From NCBI RefSeq assembly GCF_017498545.1, contig NZ_CP071793.1, positions 1,426,001 through 1,490,000 on the forward strand: 64,000 bases of DNA, written 5' to 3'. The notes beneath the pieces were generated by a model. It was given only the letters and a program-made list of their open reading frames with translations. It was not told where the DNA came from and searched no databases. Positions 17,717 through 26,977 of this stretch are shown piece after piece. Source of the stretch: Sulfidibacter corallicola (GTDB lineage: Bacteria > Acidobacteriota > Holophagae > Acanthopleuribacterales > Acanthopleuribacteraceae). The position numbers were made by a program, and so were the translations under genes. Within the stretch, counting starts at the first letter, position 1. Every line of letters starts with the position of its first letter.

Positions 17717-19861
17717 ATGTCCGATCAACCTCGCCAGAGACCGACGCTTCCCTCGCAGGAAGAAATCGCCGCCCTGCCCGCCGATGGCGGCTCTCGTTTC
17801 AACCGCCTCATCTTCGAATCGAGCCCGTACCTGTTGCAGCATGCGGCAAATCCGGTGGATTGGTATCCCTGGGGCGAAGCGGCCTTCGCCGAGGCGCGCC
17901 GTCGCGACGTGCCGGTCTTCCTGTCCATCGGCTACGCCACCTGCCACTGGTGCCACGTGATGGAGCACCAGAGCTTCGAGGACGAGGAGGTCGCGGCCCG
18001 CCTCAACGAGGTGTTCGTGTGCATCAAGGTCGACAAGGAAGAGCGACCCGACATCGACGACATCTACATGACGGCCTGCCTTGCCATGAACGGGCATGGT
18101 GGATGGCCGTTGACCGCCTTGCTGACCCACGACCGCAAACCGTTTTTCACGGGAACCTATTTTCCCAAGCACGGCGTGGGTCAACGGCCCGGCATGATGG
18201 AACTCACGCCGCGAGTGGCCGAGTTCTGGAAGGAAAATCGCGAGGACGTGGAGACCAACGCCGAGCAGTTGACCCGGTACGTCGCCGGCCAAAGCAGCGC
18301 CGAACACGCCGAACTGGACGGCATCGATATGCTCCAGCGCGCCGCCGAACAATTGGAAAGTGCCTACGACCCGCGCAATGGCGGATTCTCGGGGGCGCCC
18401 AAGTTCCCCACGCCGCATAACTTCTCGACGCTGCTGCGTCATTGGCGCCGCTCGGGCGCGGAAAAATCGCGCGACATGTGCCTCACGACCCTCCATCACA
18501 TGCGCCGTGGCGGCGTGTTCGACCACGTGGGTTTCGGGTTCCACCGCTATGCCACCGATCCCTTCTGGCTGCTGCCCCACTTCGAGAAAATGCTCTACGA
18601 CCAGGCGCTGATGGCGATCGCCTGCTGTGAAGCCCACGCGGCGTCCGGTGATACGGCGCTCTGCCAGGTCGCCCACGAGATCTTCGCCTACGTGCTGCGC
18701 GACATGACCGCGCCCGAGGGCGGCTTCTACTCGGCCGAGGATGCCGACAGCGAGGGGGTCGAAGGCAAATTCTATGTCTGGAGCCCCAGCGAGATCGTGG
18801 CGGTGCTGGGCGAGGCCGATGGCGCGCTGTTCAATCGGGTGTTCAACATCGTGCCCGAGGGGAACTTCCGCGAAGAGGCGACCGGTCGCAAGACGGGCGA
18901 CAACATCCCCCACCTGATCAAGACCTGGCCGGAACTCGCCGCCGAGCTGGAACTGGATGAAGCCGATCTGCGCAGTCGCATGGAGGCCTGTCGACAAAAA
19001 CTGTTCGATCACCGTGAGACGCGCATCCACCCGCTCAAGGACGACAAGGTCCTCACCGACTGGAACGGTCTCATGATCGCCGCACTGGCCATGGGGGCTC
19101 GCTACCTGCAAACGCCGAAGTATGCGGAAGCCGCACGGCGCGCCGCCGATTTCCTGCTGACCCATCTGCGCGACGAGCACGGGCGCCTGCTGAAGCGCTG
19201 GCGCCTGGGCGATGCCGGGCTACCGGCCCACTTGGACGACTACGCCTTCGTCGTTTGGGGCCTGCTGGAGCTCTACCGCGCCACCTTCGAGACCCGTTAC
19301 CTCGCCGAGGCATTGGCGCTCACGGAAACGACGCTCCACCATTTCCGCGGAGACAACGGCGGCTTTTTCCTGACCGCCGACGATGGCGAGGAACTGATCG
19401 TCCGCAGTCAAAAGATCTACGACGGCGCGCTGCCCTCAGGCAATTCGGTGATGATCTGTAACCTGGCCGCACTCAGCCGTTTAACGGGACGGATGGAGTT
19501 GGATCAAGCGGCCCGCGAGACGGCTGCGGCATTTGGGCAGTCGCTGCGCACGGGGCCCTCCGGCCACAATCTCGCGATTTGCGGTTTCGACTTCCTGGCC
19601 GGCGGCAGTCGCGAAATCGTCATCGCCGGTGCGCGCGATGCGGCCGATACGCAGGCCTTGATCGAGCGCGTGAATCAGGGATTTCGACCCTTCGAGGTGG
19701 TCCTGCTGCACGATCCCGACGACGCGGCCCTGGCCGACCTGGCGCCGTTCGCTGCCGGCCAGAAGCCCATCGACGGCAAAGCCACGGCCTATGTCTGCGA
19801 GCAGTTCAGTTGCCGGGCGCCGGTCACCGAGCCCGAGGACCTTGCCGCCCAGCTCGGCTGA
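17717..19861 (+). CDS. DUF255 thioredoxin-domain protein (YyaL/SSP411 family)
   Basis: The protein has 714 residues. ATG at 17717 is preceded by AGGAG; the open frame extends upstream to 17186 but overlaps the divergent gene and is not coding. The N-terminal domain (about 25-185) is the DUF255 thioredoxin-like fold, with [20 protein letters not shown] and the signature CHWCH at residues 76-80. Conserved blocks [11 protein letters not shown] and [10 protein letters not shown] follow. The remaining 500 residues form an (alpha/alpha)6 barrel resembling N-acylglucosamine 2-epimerase folds ([20 protein letters not shown] block near 290). The family is widespread and its reaction is unsettled. It appears cytoplasmic. 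Confidence 0.92.
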   Translation: MSDQPRQRPTLPSQEEIAALPADGGSRFNRLIFESSPYLLQHAANPVDWYPWGEAAFAEARRRDVPVFLSIGYATCHWCHVMEHQSFEDEEVAARLNEVFVCIKVDKEERPDIDDIYMTACLAMNGHGGWPLTALLTHDRKPFFTGTYFPKHGVGQRPGMMELTPRVAEFWKENREDVETNAEQLTRYVAGQSSAEHAELDGIDMLQRAAEQLESAYDPRNGGFSGAPKFPTPHNFSTLLRHWRRSGAEKSRDMCLTTLHHMRRGGVFDHVGFGFHRYATDPFWLLPHFEKMLYDQALMAIACCEAHAASGDTALCQVAHEIFAYVLRDMTAPEGGFYSAEDADSEGVEGKFYVWSPSEIVAVLGEADGALFNRVFNIVPEGNFREEATGRKTGDNIPHLIKTWPELAAELELDEADLRSRMEACRQKLFDHRETRIHPLKDDKVLTDWNGLMIAALAMGARYLQTPKYAEAARRAADFLLTHLRDEHGRLLKRWRLGDAGLPAHLDDYAFVVWGLLELYRATFETRYLAEALALTETTLHHFRGDNGGFFLTADDGEELIVRSQKIYDGALPSGNSVMICNLAALSRLTGRMELDQAARETAAAFGQSLRTGPSGHNLAICGFDFLAGGSREIVIAGARDAADTQALIERVNQGFRPFEVVLLHDPDDAALADLAPFAAGQKPIDGKATAYVCEQFSCRAPVTEPEDLAAQLG

Positions 19862-19987
19862 CCTGCCCGGTTGGGCTTTCGGAAAGATCCGGAGGACCCG
19901 TTTCGAAAATCCTGCGTTTCCGGTTGGAACTTGCTAGAATCGCCATTCACAGTTCCCTTCATTTCGAAATACATCGAGGAGTGCTGC

Positions 19988-21190
19988 ATGCTTTCACCCT
20001 CCGTCCTGCTCTCCGGCCTGTTGCTGTTTCAAGGTGACCGCGAGAAGTCTCCCTGGCAGATGATCGTGAGCGGCGAACTCGACGCCCTGATCGGCAATGT
20101 CGTCAACATCGTCATGATTTTGGCGATGCTCTACGTGATTCGCCTGGCTTTTAAAAGCGGAGGCCTGACCTCGACACCGGGCGCGGATGTCCAGAGTCTC
20201 GCGGAGGGGCAGAAAACACTCATCGAACAGAACCGTCAGATCATCGAGTTGCTGGACATGATCAACGACAACGGCAACGTGAACACCGACTACCTGCTGG
20301 AGGCCCTGGGGGGCCGGTCACCCAAGGGCGCCGAATCCACGGGCGTACGAAGCGGATCGGCCAAGACCGCTCATACCGCCCCGGCGGCCTCGTCGCGCCA
20401 TACCGGCCAGGCCAAGGCCTCCGCGCCAGTCCCCAAGCCGGCCGCGCCCAAACCGGCTGCGAAGCCCGTGATCGCGGCGGTGGCGCAACCCGCCGCACCC
20501 GCGCCCAAGGCCGCATCCTCCGGACTGGAACAGGGCCTGAAATTGTTGGCCGAGCGCGACAGCGATTACCGCGGCCAGCTTCTCAAATGTCGCGATCTCC
20601 TGGTTCCCGAACTGAACGGTTCGCGGGAGGGTGAGGTCGCGACGGCGTTGTCGGAGGCCCTCTTCTGGTTGGGCGACGTCGCCGTGGACGACGCCGACAA
20701 GGAGACCTACCACAAGGAGGGTGTGGACTACGGCAAGCGGGCGGTAGCGCTGCTGCCCCAATCGGTCGAGGCCAATCTGTGGTACGCGGCCAACATGGGC
20801 TCCCACGGCGTGGCCCGAGGCATCATGTCCAGCCTGTTCTATTTGGACGACATCTTTAAATTCGGCAGCAAGTCCATGGATTTGGACAAGCTCTTTTTCC
20901 ATGCCGCGCCCCTGCGCCTGATGGGCCGTTTCTATCACCAATGCCCACCGTGGCCGGTGGGCAAGGGCGACAAGAAGAAGGCCGAGCAACTTCTGAAAGA
21001 GGCGGTGCGCCTGGGACCCGATTTCTACCTGAACCACCTCTATCTGGCGGAGCTGTATCTGGACCAGCGCAAAAAGCGCGAGGCCCGCGAGCTGTTGACG
21101 CCCATCGCCGATGGCGAGCCCAACCTCTTGCCGAATTACCAGGCCCTGGTGCTCAAACAGTGCCGCGAGATTCTTCGGAAGGTGACCTGA
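19988..21190 (+). CDS. Membrane-anchored TPR protein resembling TRAP-T component (TatT)
   Basis: The protein has 400 residues. ATG at 19988 follows GAGGAG. An N-terminal hydrophobic segment at 1-15 and a membrane helix at about 35-55 are followed by a coiled stretch (EQNRQIIELLDMINDN). Next comes an Ala/Pro/Lys-rich linker (about 120-175), then a helical-repeat domain. Its C-terminal half contains FFHAAPLRLMGRFYHQ, PPWPVGKGDKKKAEQLL and LNHLYLAELYLDQ, which resemble TatT, the accessory helical-repeat partner of TRAP transporters. No TRAP transporter gene is nearby, so that role is not established. The 3' end overlaps the convergent Cas6-like gene by 38 bp. Confidence 0.7.
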   Translation: MLSPSVLLSGLLLFQGDREKSPWQMIVSGELDALIGNVVNIVMILAMLYVIRLAFKSGGLTSTPGADVQSLAEGQKTLIEQNRQIIELLDMINDNGNVNTDYLLEALGGRSPKGAESTGVRSGSAKTAHTAPAASSRHTGQAKASAPVPKPAAPKPAAKPVIAAVAQPAAPAPKAASSGLEQGLKLLAERDSDYRGQLLKCRDLLVPELNGSREGEVATALSEALFWLGDVAVDDADKETYHKEGVDYGKRAVALLPQSVEANLWYAANMGSHGVARGIMSSLFYLDDIFKFGSKSMDLDKLFFHAAPLRLMGRFYHQCPPWPVGKGDKKKAEQLLKEAVRLGPDFYLNHLYLAELYLDQRKKREARELLTPIADGEPNLLPNYQALVLKQCREILRKVT

Positions 21191-22217
21191 CGGCGTCTTC
21201 CACCTCCAAGCGGTAGCGTCCCAGGCCGATGGGCGCGCCCTTGCCCACACCGACGAACTGACCCAGCCAAAGCCAGGGCCAAAACGGTTCGAGCCGATCA
21301 CCTTCGAGGGTCAGGATTCCGACCAGGCCGCCCATGGCCCGTTTGTGCTTGCCCGGGAAATCGCCGTCGCGCCAGGACAGATCGGCCGTGACGCCGCGAA
21401 TCGCTGCGGCCTCCTTGATCAGGGCCCGGAAGTCGGCTCGTGGTTGCCTGCCGCCGTGGCAGGCGCAAAGCATGGAGATCCGTCGCGTCAACACCCGGAA
21501 CATCATGTGGAAGGCAAAGGTGTCGGGATACACCAGTTCCTTGGCGAATTTCAACCGGGTCGGCGTTTCGAAGACCAGCCGGACACGGCGCGGCGCCGGT
21601 GGAATCACCATCGCGTCCGGAGTCTGAGGCGGCTCCTGCCAGGCGCCGTCCCAGGTGGCCAGCCGCTCGCCGCTGAGGGACAGTTGGATCACGCGTCGCA
21701 GCCGCAGACGGCCCGACCCGAACTGAAAGCTGCGTGCCTGCATCGATTGCAGGCCGTCGAACAGTCGCGCCACGTCGTAGGGGCCCGAGCCGAACAGTGA
21801 AAAGTCCACCTCCACCGTGCGGCCGACGAGCAACTGGTGCCAGTCCGCCTTGAGACTGGGCCGGATCACCCAGGGGTTGGGCGGCTTCGAACCGCGGACC
21901 AGCGGCATTTGAAAGTCGCGATCTTGATTCTCGAAAAGTTGGCCGAACAGGCAGGTCCGGGGGTGTTCGCAGCCCACGCAGGTGCCGTGGCCCAATTCGC
22001 AGAAGTGGTTGCGCCAGTGGCGGGTCAACATCGAGCGCCACAAGTGACCGGGAAAGTGTGGCGCTTTCGCGCGCCGAAGCACGGCGAAACGCATGCGGAA
22101 CCGGCTCATGGGGAGGCCCGGTTCCCGCGGGTTTGGGGTTGGGGAGGTCGTGTCTTTGGATTCCTTCGTTTTGTCGTGTGCCGGTTTGGGATCCTGGTCC
22201 CAAGGAAGAGAAGTCAT
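21153..22217 (-). CDS. cas6: Orphan Cas6-family CRISPR RNA endoribonuclease
   Basis: The protein has up to 354 residues; a shorter start at 22109 (MSRFRMRF) fits the family better because the first 36 residues are unstructured. It is a RAMP-fold protein of the PF10040 Cas6 group. Evidence is the four-cysteine cluster C73, C80, C83, C89 ending FGQLFE, the FSLFGSGPYD strand, the FQFGSGRLRL segment and the glycine-rich C-terminal loop GVGKGAPIGLGRYRL. In known systems Cas6 cuts pre-crRNA inside the repeat hairpin. There is no CRISPR array or other cas gene in the window. It may act in trans on a distant array, or on other hairpin RNA. Confidence 0.85.
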   Translation of the reverse strand: MTSLPWDQDPKPAHDKTKESKDTTSPTPNPREPGLPMSRFRMRFAVLRRAKAPHFPGHLWRSMLTRHWRNHFCELGHGTCVGCEHPRTCLFGQLFENQDRDFQMPLVRGSKPPNPWVIRPSLKADWHQLLVGRTVEVDFSLFGSGPYDVARLFDGLQSMQARSFQFGSGRLRLRRVIQLSLSGERLATWDGAWQEPPQTPDAMVIPPAPRRVRLVFETPTRLKFAKELVYPDTFAFHMMFRVLTRRISMLCACHGGRQPRADFRALIKEAAAIRGVTADLSWRDGDFPGKHKRAMGGLVGILTLEGDRLEPFWPWLWLGQFVGVGKGAPIGLGRYRLEVEDAVRSPSEESRGTV

Positions 22218-22641
22218 GAATCAAACTCGTCGCAATAGAAATGAAAAGGCGGCGAGCGGACGAACCGGGCCCATTCCCGGAAATGCGTGTCGCGATCCTT
22301 TCAGGCTGTTCCTGGGGGTCGCGGTGTCACGAGATCCTGGGCGCGTCGGGTCGAACCGGGCGAACTGCCATTCGCCGCCTTTTCTTTCTAGGGCGTGAGT
22401 TCTCGGAAAATGATTTACATATTTTTTGAAGACGTGAATTGCAGAGAATGTAGCTGCATTCTTTCACTTCAGGTTTTTATTCGCGAAGCTCCATTTTGTT
22501 CTGTTTCGCTCGTCGCGCGGTGACGCCGGGTCACCCATTCGGTCCAGCAGGCTCCCATAAGAATCGCGAACCATCGAGGTGGGCGGCCAGCTCGGTTTCG
22601 AGGACGTCCTTTCGGTCGTTTTCTGTGGTTTCCTCGCCGGG
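22218..22641. other. Intergenic region, no feature seen
   Basis: This stretch lies between the Cas6-like gene start and the NTF2-like gene stop. It was searched for CRISPR-like repeats because of the Cas6 gene and none were seen. There are no convincing ORFs. Confidence 0.5.
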
Positions 22642-23130
22642 TCAGCCCTTGCTCGGTTCGGCGGGGATTTTGGTGCACTGATCGAAAACCAACACCCAGC
22701 CCTTCTCGGTCCGGCGAAAGATCAACGAGACAAACAACTGGTTGTGATAGGGTTTGCCGCCGCGGTCGGCCTCGTGATAATCGGACTTGACCAGTGCGTA
22801 GCCCATGCCCTGGGATCGGTGTTTTTTGAGGACCTCGTGTTTCATGGTCCAGCCGCTTTGAGCGAACCAGCTCTTGTGCATGGTTTTGTAGGCTTCGGCG
22901 GTGTCCGATTTCTGACCGCTGGGCAGGATCAGGATCAGTTCGCCCTTGTCGGGCAGGGTCGCCACCAGATTGTCGAAGTTTTTATCGCGAACGGCGGCCA
23001 AATGCTTTTCGAGCGCTTTGTCGAAGCTGGAGTCGTCAGCGTCGGCGGCATGGAGCTGGGCGGCGAGGGCCAGCGTGAGGAAGCAGATGATCAAGGTACG
23101 GACGATGCGCGTGGCGTTGCGGTGATACAT
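22642..23130 (-). CDS. Secreted NTF2/SnoaL-like (DUF4440-type) protein
   Basis: The protein has 162 residues. A Sec signal peptide covers residues 1-29 (ends QLHAAD). The mature part has the NTF2-like plan: an N-terminal helix (FDKALEKHLAAVRDKNFDNLVATL), then a curved sheet with SGWTMKHEVLKK, GMGYALVKSDY and NQLFVSLIFRRTEKGWVLVFDQ. Such proteins bind small ligands or act as accessory domains, and no catalytic set can be assigned. Its 5' flank is shared with the truncated beta-propeller gene that begins about 35 bp away on the other strand. Confidence 0.75.
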   Translation of the reverse strand: MYHRNATRIVRTLIICFLTLALAAQLHAADADDSSFDKALEKHLAAVRDKNFDNLVATLPDKGELILILPSGQKSDTAEAYKTMHKSWFAQSGWTMKHEVLKKHRSQGMGYALVKSDYHEADRGGKPYHNQLFVSLIFRRTEKGWVLVFDQCTKIPAEPSKG

Positions 23131-23162
23131 TTCGGATCCTTTGAAAGTTTGTAAAAGGGTGA

Positions 23163-25916
23163 AACCATTCTAGCAGGCGTCGGCTGAGCGGGACCTCGGC
23201 GAGTTCGGCATTCCCCAATGGCAGCGCCAAGCGCGGCGGGCCGACCGCCTGGATCTACCGCCTGAACGCGGAGGGAAGCCAGATTACCGCCTTCCGGGGA
23301 ATTCCCGACCCCTTTGCGAAGGTGTTCGATATGGCCCTGGGTTCCGATGGCCACCTGTTCCTGACCGGACAGGCCAGCGACGGCTTCGCAACGACGCCTG
23401 GCGCCTTTCTGCAAGAAATGTATGGTCAATCCGCATTTGTCATGAAGGTCACCTCGGACGCATCGGAGGTGGTTTACGCGACCGGCGTGGTGGCCCAGGG
23501 CAATTCCGTGGGCCAAGCACTGCTGGTGGACGAAGCCGGCCAAGTGATCCTGGCCGGTCAGACGAGAAGCCAAAACGGAACCCTTCCCGTGCCGGCCGGC
23601 GCGTTCGACACCGTATCGGAAGGGCGTAACGAGGGCTTTGTCTGTCGCTTCGATGCTGCCGGTGCCAATCTTTTGGCGGCGACCTGGTTGGGCGGTGACG
23701 ACCTCGACATTCCCTATGGTATCGCCGCCATGAGCCAAGGCGAGATCGTCGTGGTCGGAGAAACGCGGTCGACGGAGTATCCCACCAATCGCGATTGGGG
23801 CACCCAGTTCGGCACCACGGAAGGCGATCATTGGTTTGTTACGCGGCTCGACGCGTCCTTCGGGACATCGCCCTTCAGTACGGTGCTCGAGATGTATGGG
23901 GACGAGTCCACTGCGGACGTCGCCGTGGACGAAACCGGTGCCGTGTACCTGTTGGGCCAATCCAGAGCCCCGGATTTTCCTACCTCTGAGGGTGCCTATC
24001 AATCGGATCTCGCGAATACTTACGACATCGTCGTCAGCAAGCTGAGTTCGGACGGCTCGCAACTGCTGTTCTCCACCTATCTCGGTGGGAACGCCTGGGA
24101 TTTCGGGCAGGCCATCGCCGTCGCTCCCGATGGTCGGGTGATCGTCACCGGCAATGTCCGCTCCACCGATTTTCCGACCACCGACGGTGTCATCGACCCT
24201 ACGCCGCCCGAAGAGGACCGCGAGGACATCTTCGTGGCGAAGCTGAGCGCCGACGGTACCAATTTGGACTACAGCACCTTCCTGGGCGAAGCGCGGGGAG
24301 AGGTCCGCGACCTGACAGTCGACGGTGAGGGCAACGCGCTCATAGCCGGCCGTGGTTTCAACTGGCCGGTGACACCTGGCGTGTTTACCGGAACCCGTTC
24401 GGGTTCTGGACCGGTCCTGATGCTGATCTCGTCCGACGGCTCGACCATTCTGAAAGGCACCCATCTGGGATTCGGTGATGGAGGCGACCTGGCCTCCAGC
24501 GTTGCACTGGACGCTTCGGGTGCCGTCTACATGGCGGGGACGACGTTCTATGGCGACAATTTTCCTCATACCCAGATCGTGGGAACCCTCTACGAAAACG
24601 ATGGCTGGTTTCTGAAGCTCTCGCCCTCCTGGGAAACGATGGAGTACGGCTTGTTGTTGGGGAGTGACCACGGCGATCAGGATGAAATCGTGGATCTCGC
24701 CCTGGATGGCGAGACCAGCGTGTATCTGACCGGAAACACCCAGTACATCGGGGGTTCCGGGGAGCCTTGCGGTGAAACCAATTACCTGGACCGGGCCTTT
24801 GTGGTTCGAGTCGATCCCGAGAACGGCGGCCTGGTCTGGAACCAGTGTCTTGGCGGTAACAGATCGGAAGAGGCCCGCGATATCGCGGTAACCGGGACCG
24901 GGCGGATCTTTGTGTCGCTGGACACGTCGTCCAACGAATTCGCCCTGTCCGAGGATGCCTTCGACACCACCTTCAACGGCCTGCGAGACGCCTTGCTGGT
25001 GGAACTGGATCAGGACGGCAATCAGGTCTACGCCACCTACATCGGCGGCGCGGACGAGGATTATGCCGATGGGCTCGCCGTGACAACGGACGAAAATCCG
25101 GTTCTGGCCGGGTTCACCCGTGGCGACATGCCGGTGACCGCGGGCACGGTGCAACCCGCCCCGACCGGATCCTACAACATGTGGGTCATGAAACTCCTGA
25201 TCGGCTGTAGCGCACCGGGTCACCTGCGGCCACCTTCGCGCTTGCAGGCTTGCATCGGCGACAACCTGGAACTCCAGATTCCGGTCACGGGATCGCAACC
25301 GATGGCCTTCCAGTGGTTCAAGGACGACGTTCCGATCGAGGGCGCGACCATGGCGACCCTGGTGCTGACCGACCTCGATCTCTCGGACGCCGGTTCCTAC
25401 ACCCGCGAGGCTTCCAACGACTGCGGCACCTCGACGAGCCAGGCCATCGAGGTCCTGCTCGAAACGCCGTCCGAGGAGGATCGCGTCGTGCTGACCCCTC
25501 CGGTTCAGAGCCTGGGTTTGCGACCTTCCACCTTCTCCTATTGGCTATCCTGCGAACGCGCGGACGACAGCACCCGGTGGATCGTTCCGGAACAGGTTAC
25601 CGCCAGCGAAGAAGGTAATTACCTGCTCGTTCAAAGCGCGGAGCCGGGCCGCCATGCGATTGGCTTGGAAGTGACGGCCGCCGGGGAATCGGGTACCCTC
25701 CTGCGCCAAGCGATGCTTTTGGTGCCCGCCCAGGACGCGTTCCGCGACTACAACGGCGACGGCATGAACACCCTGGCCGACTGGTGGTCCTTGGCGACGC
25801 ACTGGAACACCGATTACGCGCTGGATCCCAACGACGACGGGTCGATCGACGTTCTGGACTTCTTCTACCTGGCCATCGATCCGGTAGATCAGGCGGCGAG
25901 TCAATCCGGCGAGTAG
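23163..25916 (+). pseudogene. 5'-truncated secreted beta-propeller (SBBP-like) protein with Ig and dockerin-like C-terminus
   Basis: The reading frame is open from 23163 (after a TGA at 23160) to 25916. Recognisable blade sequence starts at once (WIYRLNAEGSQITAF), before the first Met at 23322, so the start codon, signal peptide and first blades are missing. About ten blades with FPTT-x-GA and GNVYVTG-like words fill residues to about 650 (the SBBP pattern). An Ig-like domain with FQWFKDDVPIEGA follows, then a linker with VLTPPVQSLGLRP. The C-terminus has two dockerin-type EF loops, DYNGDGMNTLAD and DPNDDGSIDVLD. The last 130 residues match the end of the M12 protease at 26978-30076. Without an export signal it is probably not functional unless an assembly error is responsible. 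Confidence 0.75.
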
Positions 25917-25926
25917 TCGCCTCCAC

Positions 25927-25950
25927 GACGGCTCGGTTTTCCGAGCCGTC
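25927..25950 (+). terminator. Hairpin terminator after the beta-propeller gene
   Basis: A perfect 10-bp stem (GACGGCTCGG / CCGAGCCGTC) with a TTTT loop lies 11 bp after the stop and is followed by ATTTCCCC. The tail is short of T, so it may be only partly intrinsic. Confidence 0.7.
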
Positions 25951-25984
25951 ATTTCCCCATCTTTCTTTGAAAATGTCACCTGTC

Positions 25985-26560
25985 ATGCTCGGAGGCCTGC
26001 GGCGGCAAAGGTTCAGCAGGGGCGGCAAGCCGGCCCGGCCGACACTTCGAAGTGCGTACATCGGGAGTGCCCGCATCTTGGAGATGGTTGCCATGCCCGG
26101 TAGGTTCAGCGGCCCGCTGAACTTGTCGGAGTGACATAGTCCAAGGTACCCGCATCTTGGAGAGAGCCGTCGCCGCGGTAGGTTGGTCACGGGCGGTATG
26201 CCCGCTGGGCCGACACGTCGAAGTCGTTCCTCTCGGAGTGCCCGCATCTTGGAGAGAGACGTCGTGCCCGGTAGGTTCAGCGGCCCGCTGAACTTGTCGG
26301 AGTGACATAGTCCAAGGTACCCGGATCTTCGAGAGAGCCGTCGTCGCGGTAGGTATGCCCGCTGGGCCGACACTTCGAAATCGTTCCTCTCGGAGTGCCC
26401 GCATCTTGGAGAGAGACGTCGTGCCCGGTAGGTTCAGCGGCCCGCTGAACTTGTCGGAGTGACATAGTCCAAGGTACCCGGATCTTCGAGAGAGCCGTCG
26501 TCGCGGTAGGTTGGCCCGCTGGGCCGACACTTCGAAGGTGACGTGTGTAACAGAGAAGAG
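25985..26560. repeat. REP-like (BIME-type) array
   Basis: Alternating palindromic units fill the gap between two secreted-protein genes. The 19-mer GTTCAGCGGCCCGCTGAAC occurs at 26104-26122, 26275-26293 and 26432-26450, each with GTAG just upstream and ACTTGTCGGAGTGACATAG downstream. Between them lie units with the core GTTGGCCCGCTGGGCCGAC (for example 26510-26528) or a longer form with an insertion, followed by ACTTCGAAG. Spacers repeat the phrase CCCGCATCTTGGAGAGAG. The spacing of the first type is 171 and 157 bp. The same arrangement returns at 45740-46075. Confidence 0.9.
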
Positions 26561-26699
26561 TCCCGCCAAAGAGCGAAGCCGATACTTACCTTGGCCACGG
26601 GTCATCCAAGCGAGCCTGCTCAGATCAAAAACGATGGTCGAGAAATCCAGGGACGCGACCAATCTGCTTCGCTCTTTTCCAGCTCGATTTTGCGAAGAC

Positions 26700-26860
26700 T
26701 GGGCCGCTTCGAAGTGTCGGGCTGGCAGCCATACCGGCCGTGCCCAACCTACTGCAACGACGCCGCTCTCGTAAATGCGGGAAGGCCCACGCGATTCGCT
26801 TCGATTAGTTACCCATCCGAAAACCGAGCCCCGGCCTGAGCAACGACTCAGGGGCGGTTA
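26700..26860. repeat. Partial composite REP-like repeat
   Basis: A piece of the composite block: GCTTCGAAGTGTCGG followed by a diverged palindrome, CCAACCTACTGC, then the tail phrase GCTTCGATTAGTTACCC and CCCCGGCCTGAGCAACGACT shared with 2712-2830 and 16290-16360. Confidence 0.7.
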
Positions 26861-26878
26861 GCCCGCCTTCGCCCAACG

Positions 26879-26912
26879 AAAAAAGCGGCGCGATGCACTG
26901 GGCATCGGCCGC
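26879..26912 (-). terminator. Rho-independent terminator of the M12 protease gene
   Basis: On the minus strand a GCGGCCGATGC stem pairs with GCATCGCGCCGC (one-base bulge) and is followed by TTTTTT. It lies 66 bp downstream of the protease stop. Confidence 0.8.
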
Positions 26913-26977
26913 TTTCGCTTGCCTCGTTCGTGGGAAGGACGGGCGCGTCGCGCTTTTGGCGTCCGCACCCGCGCGAA

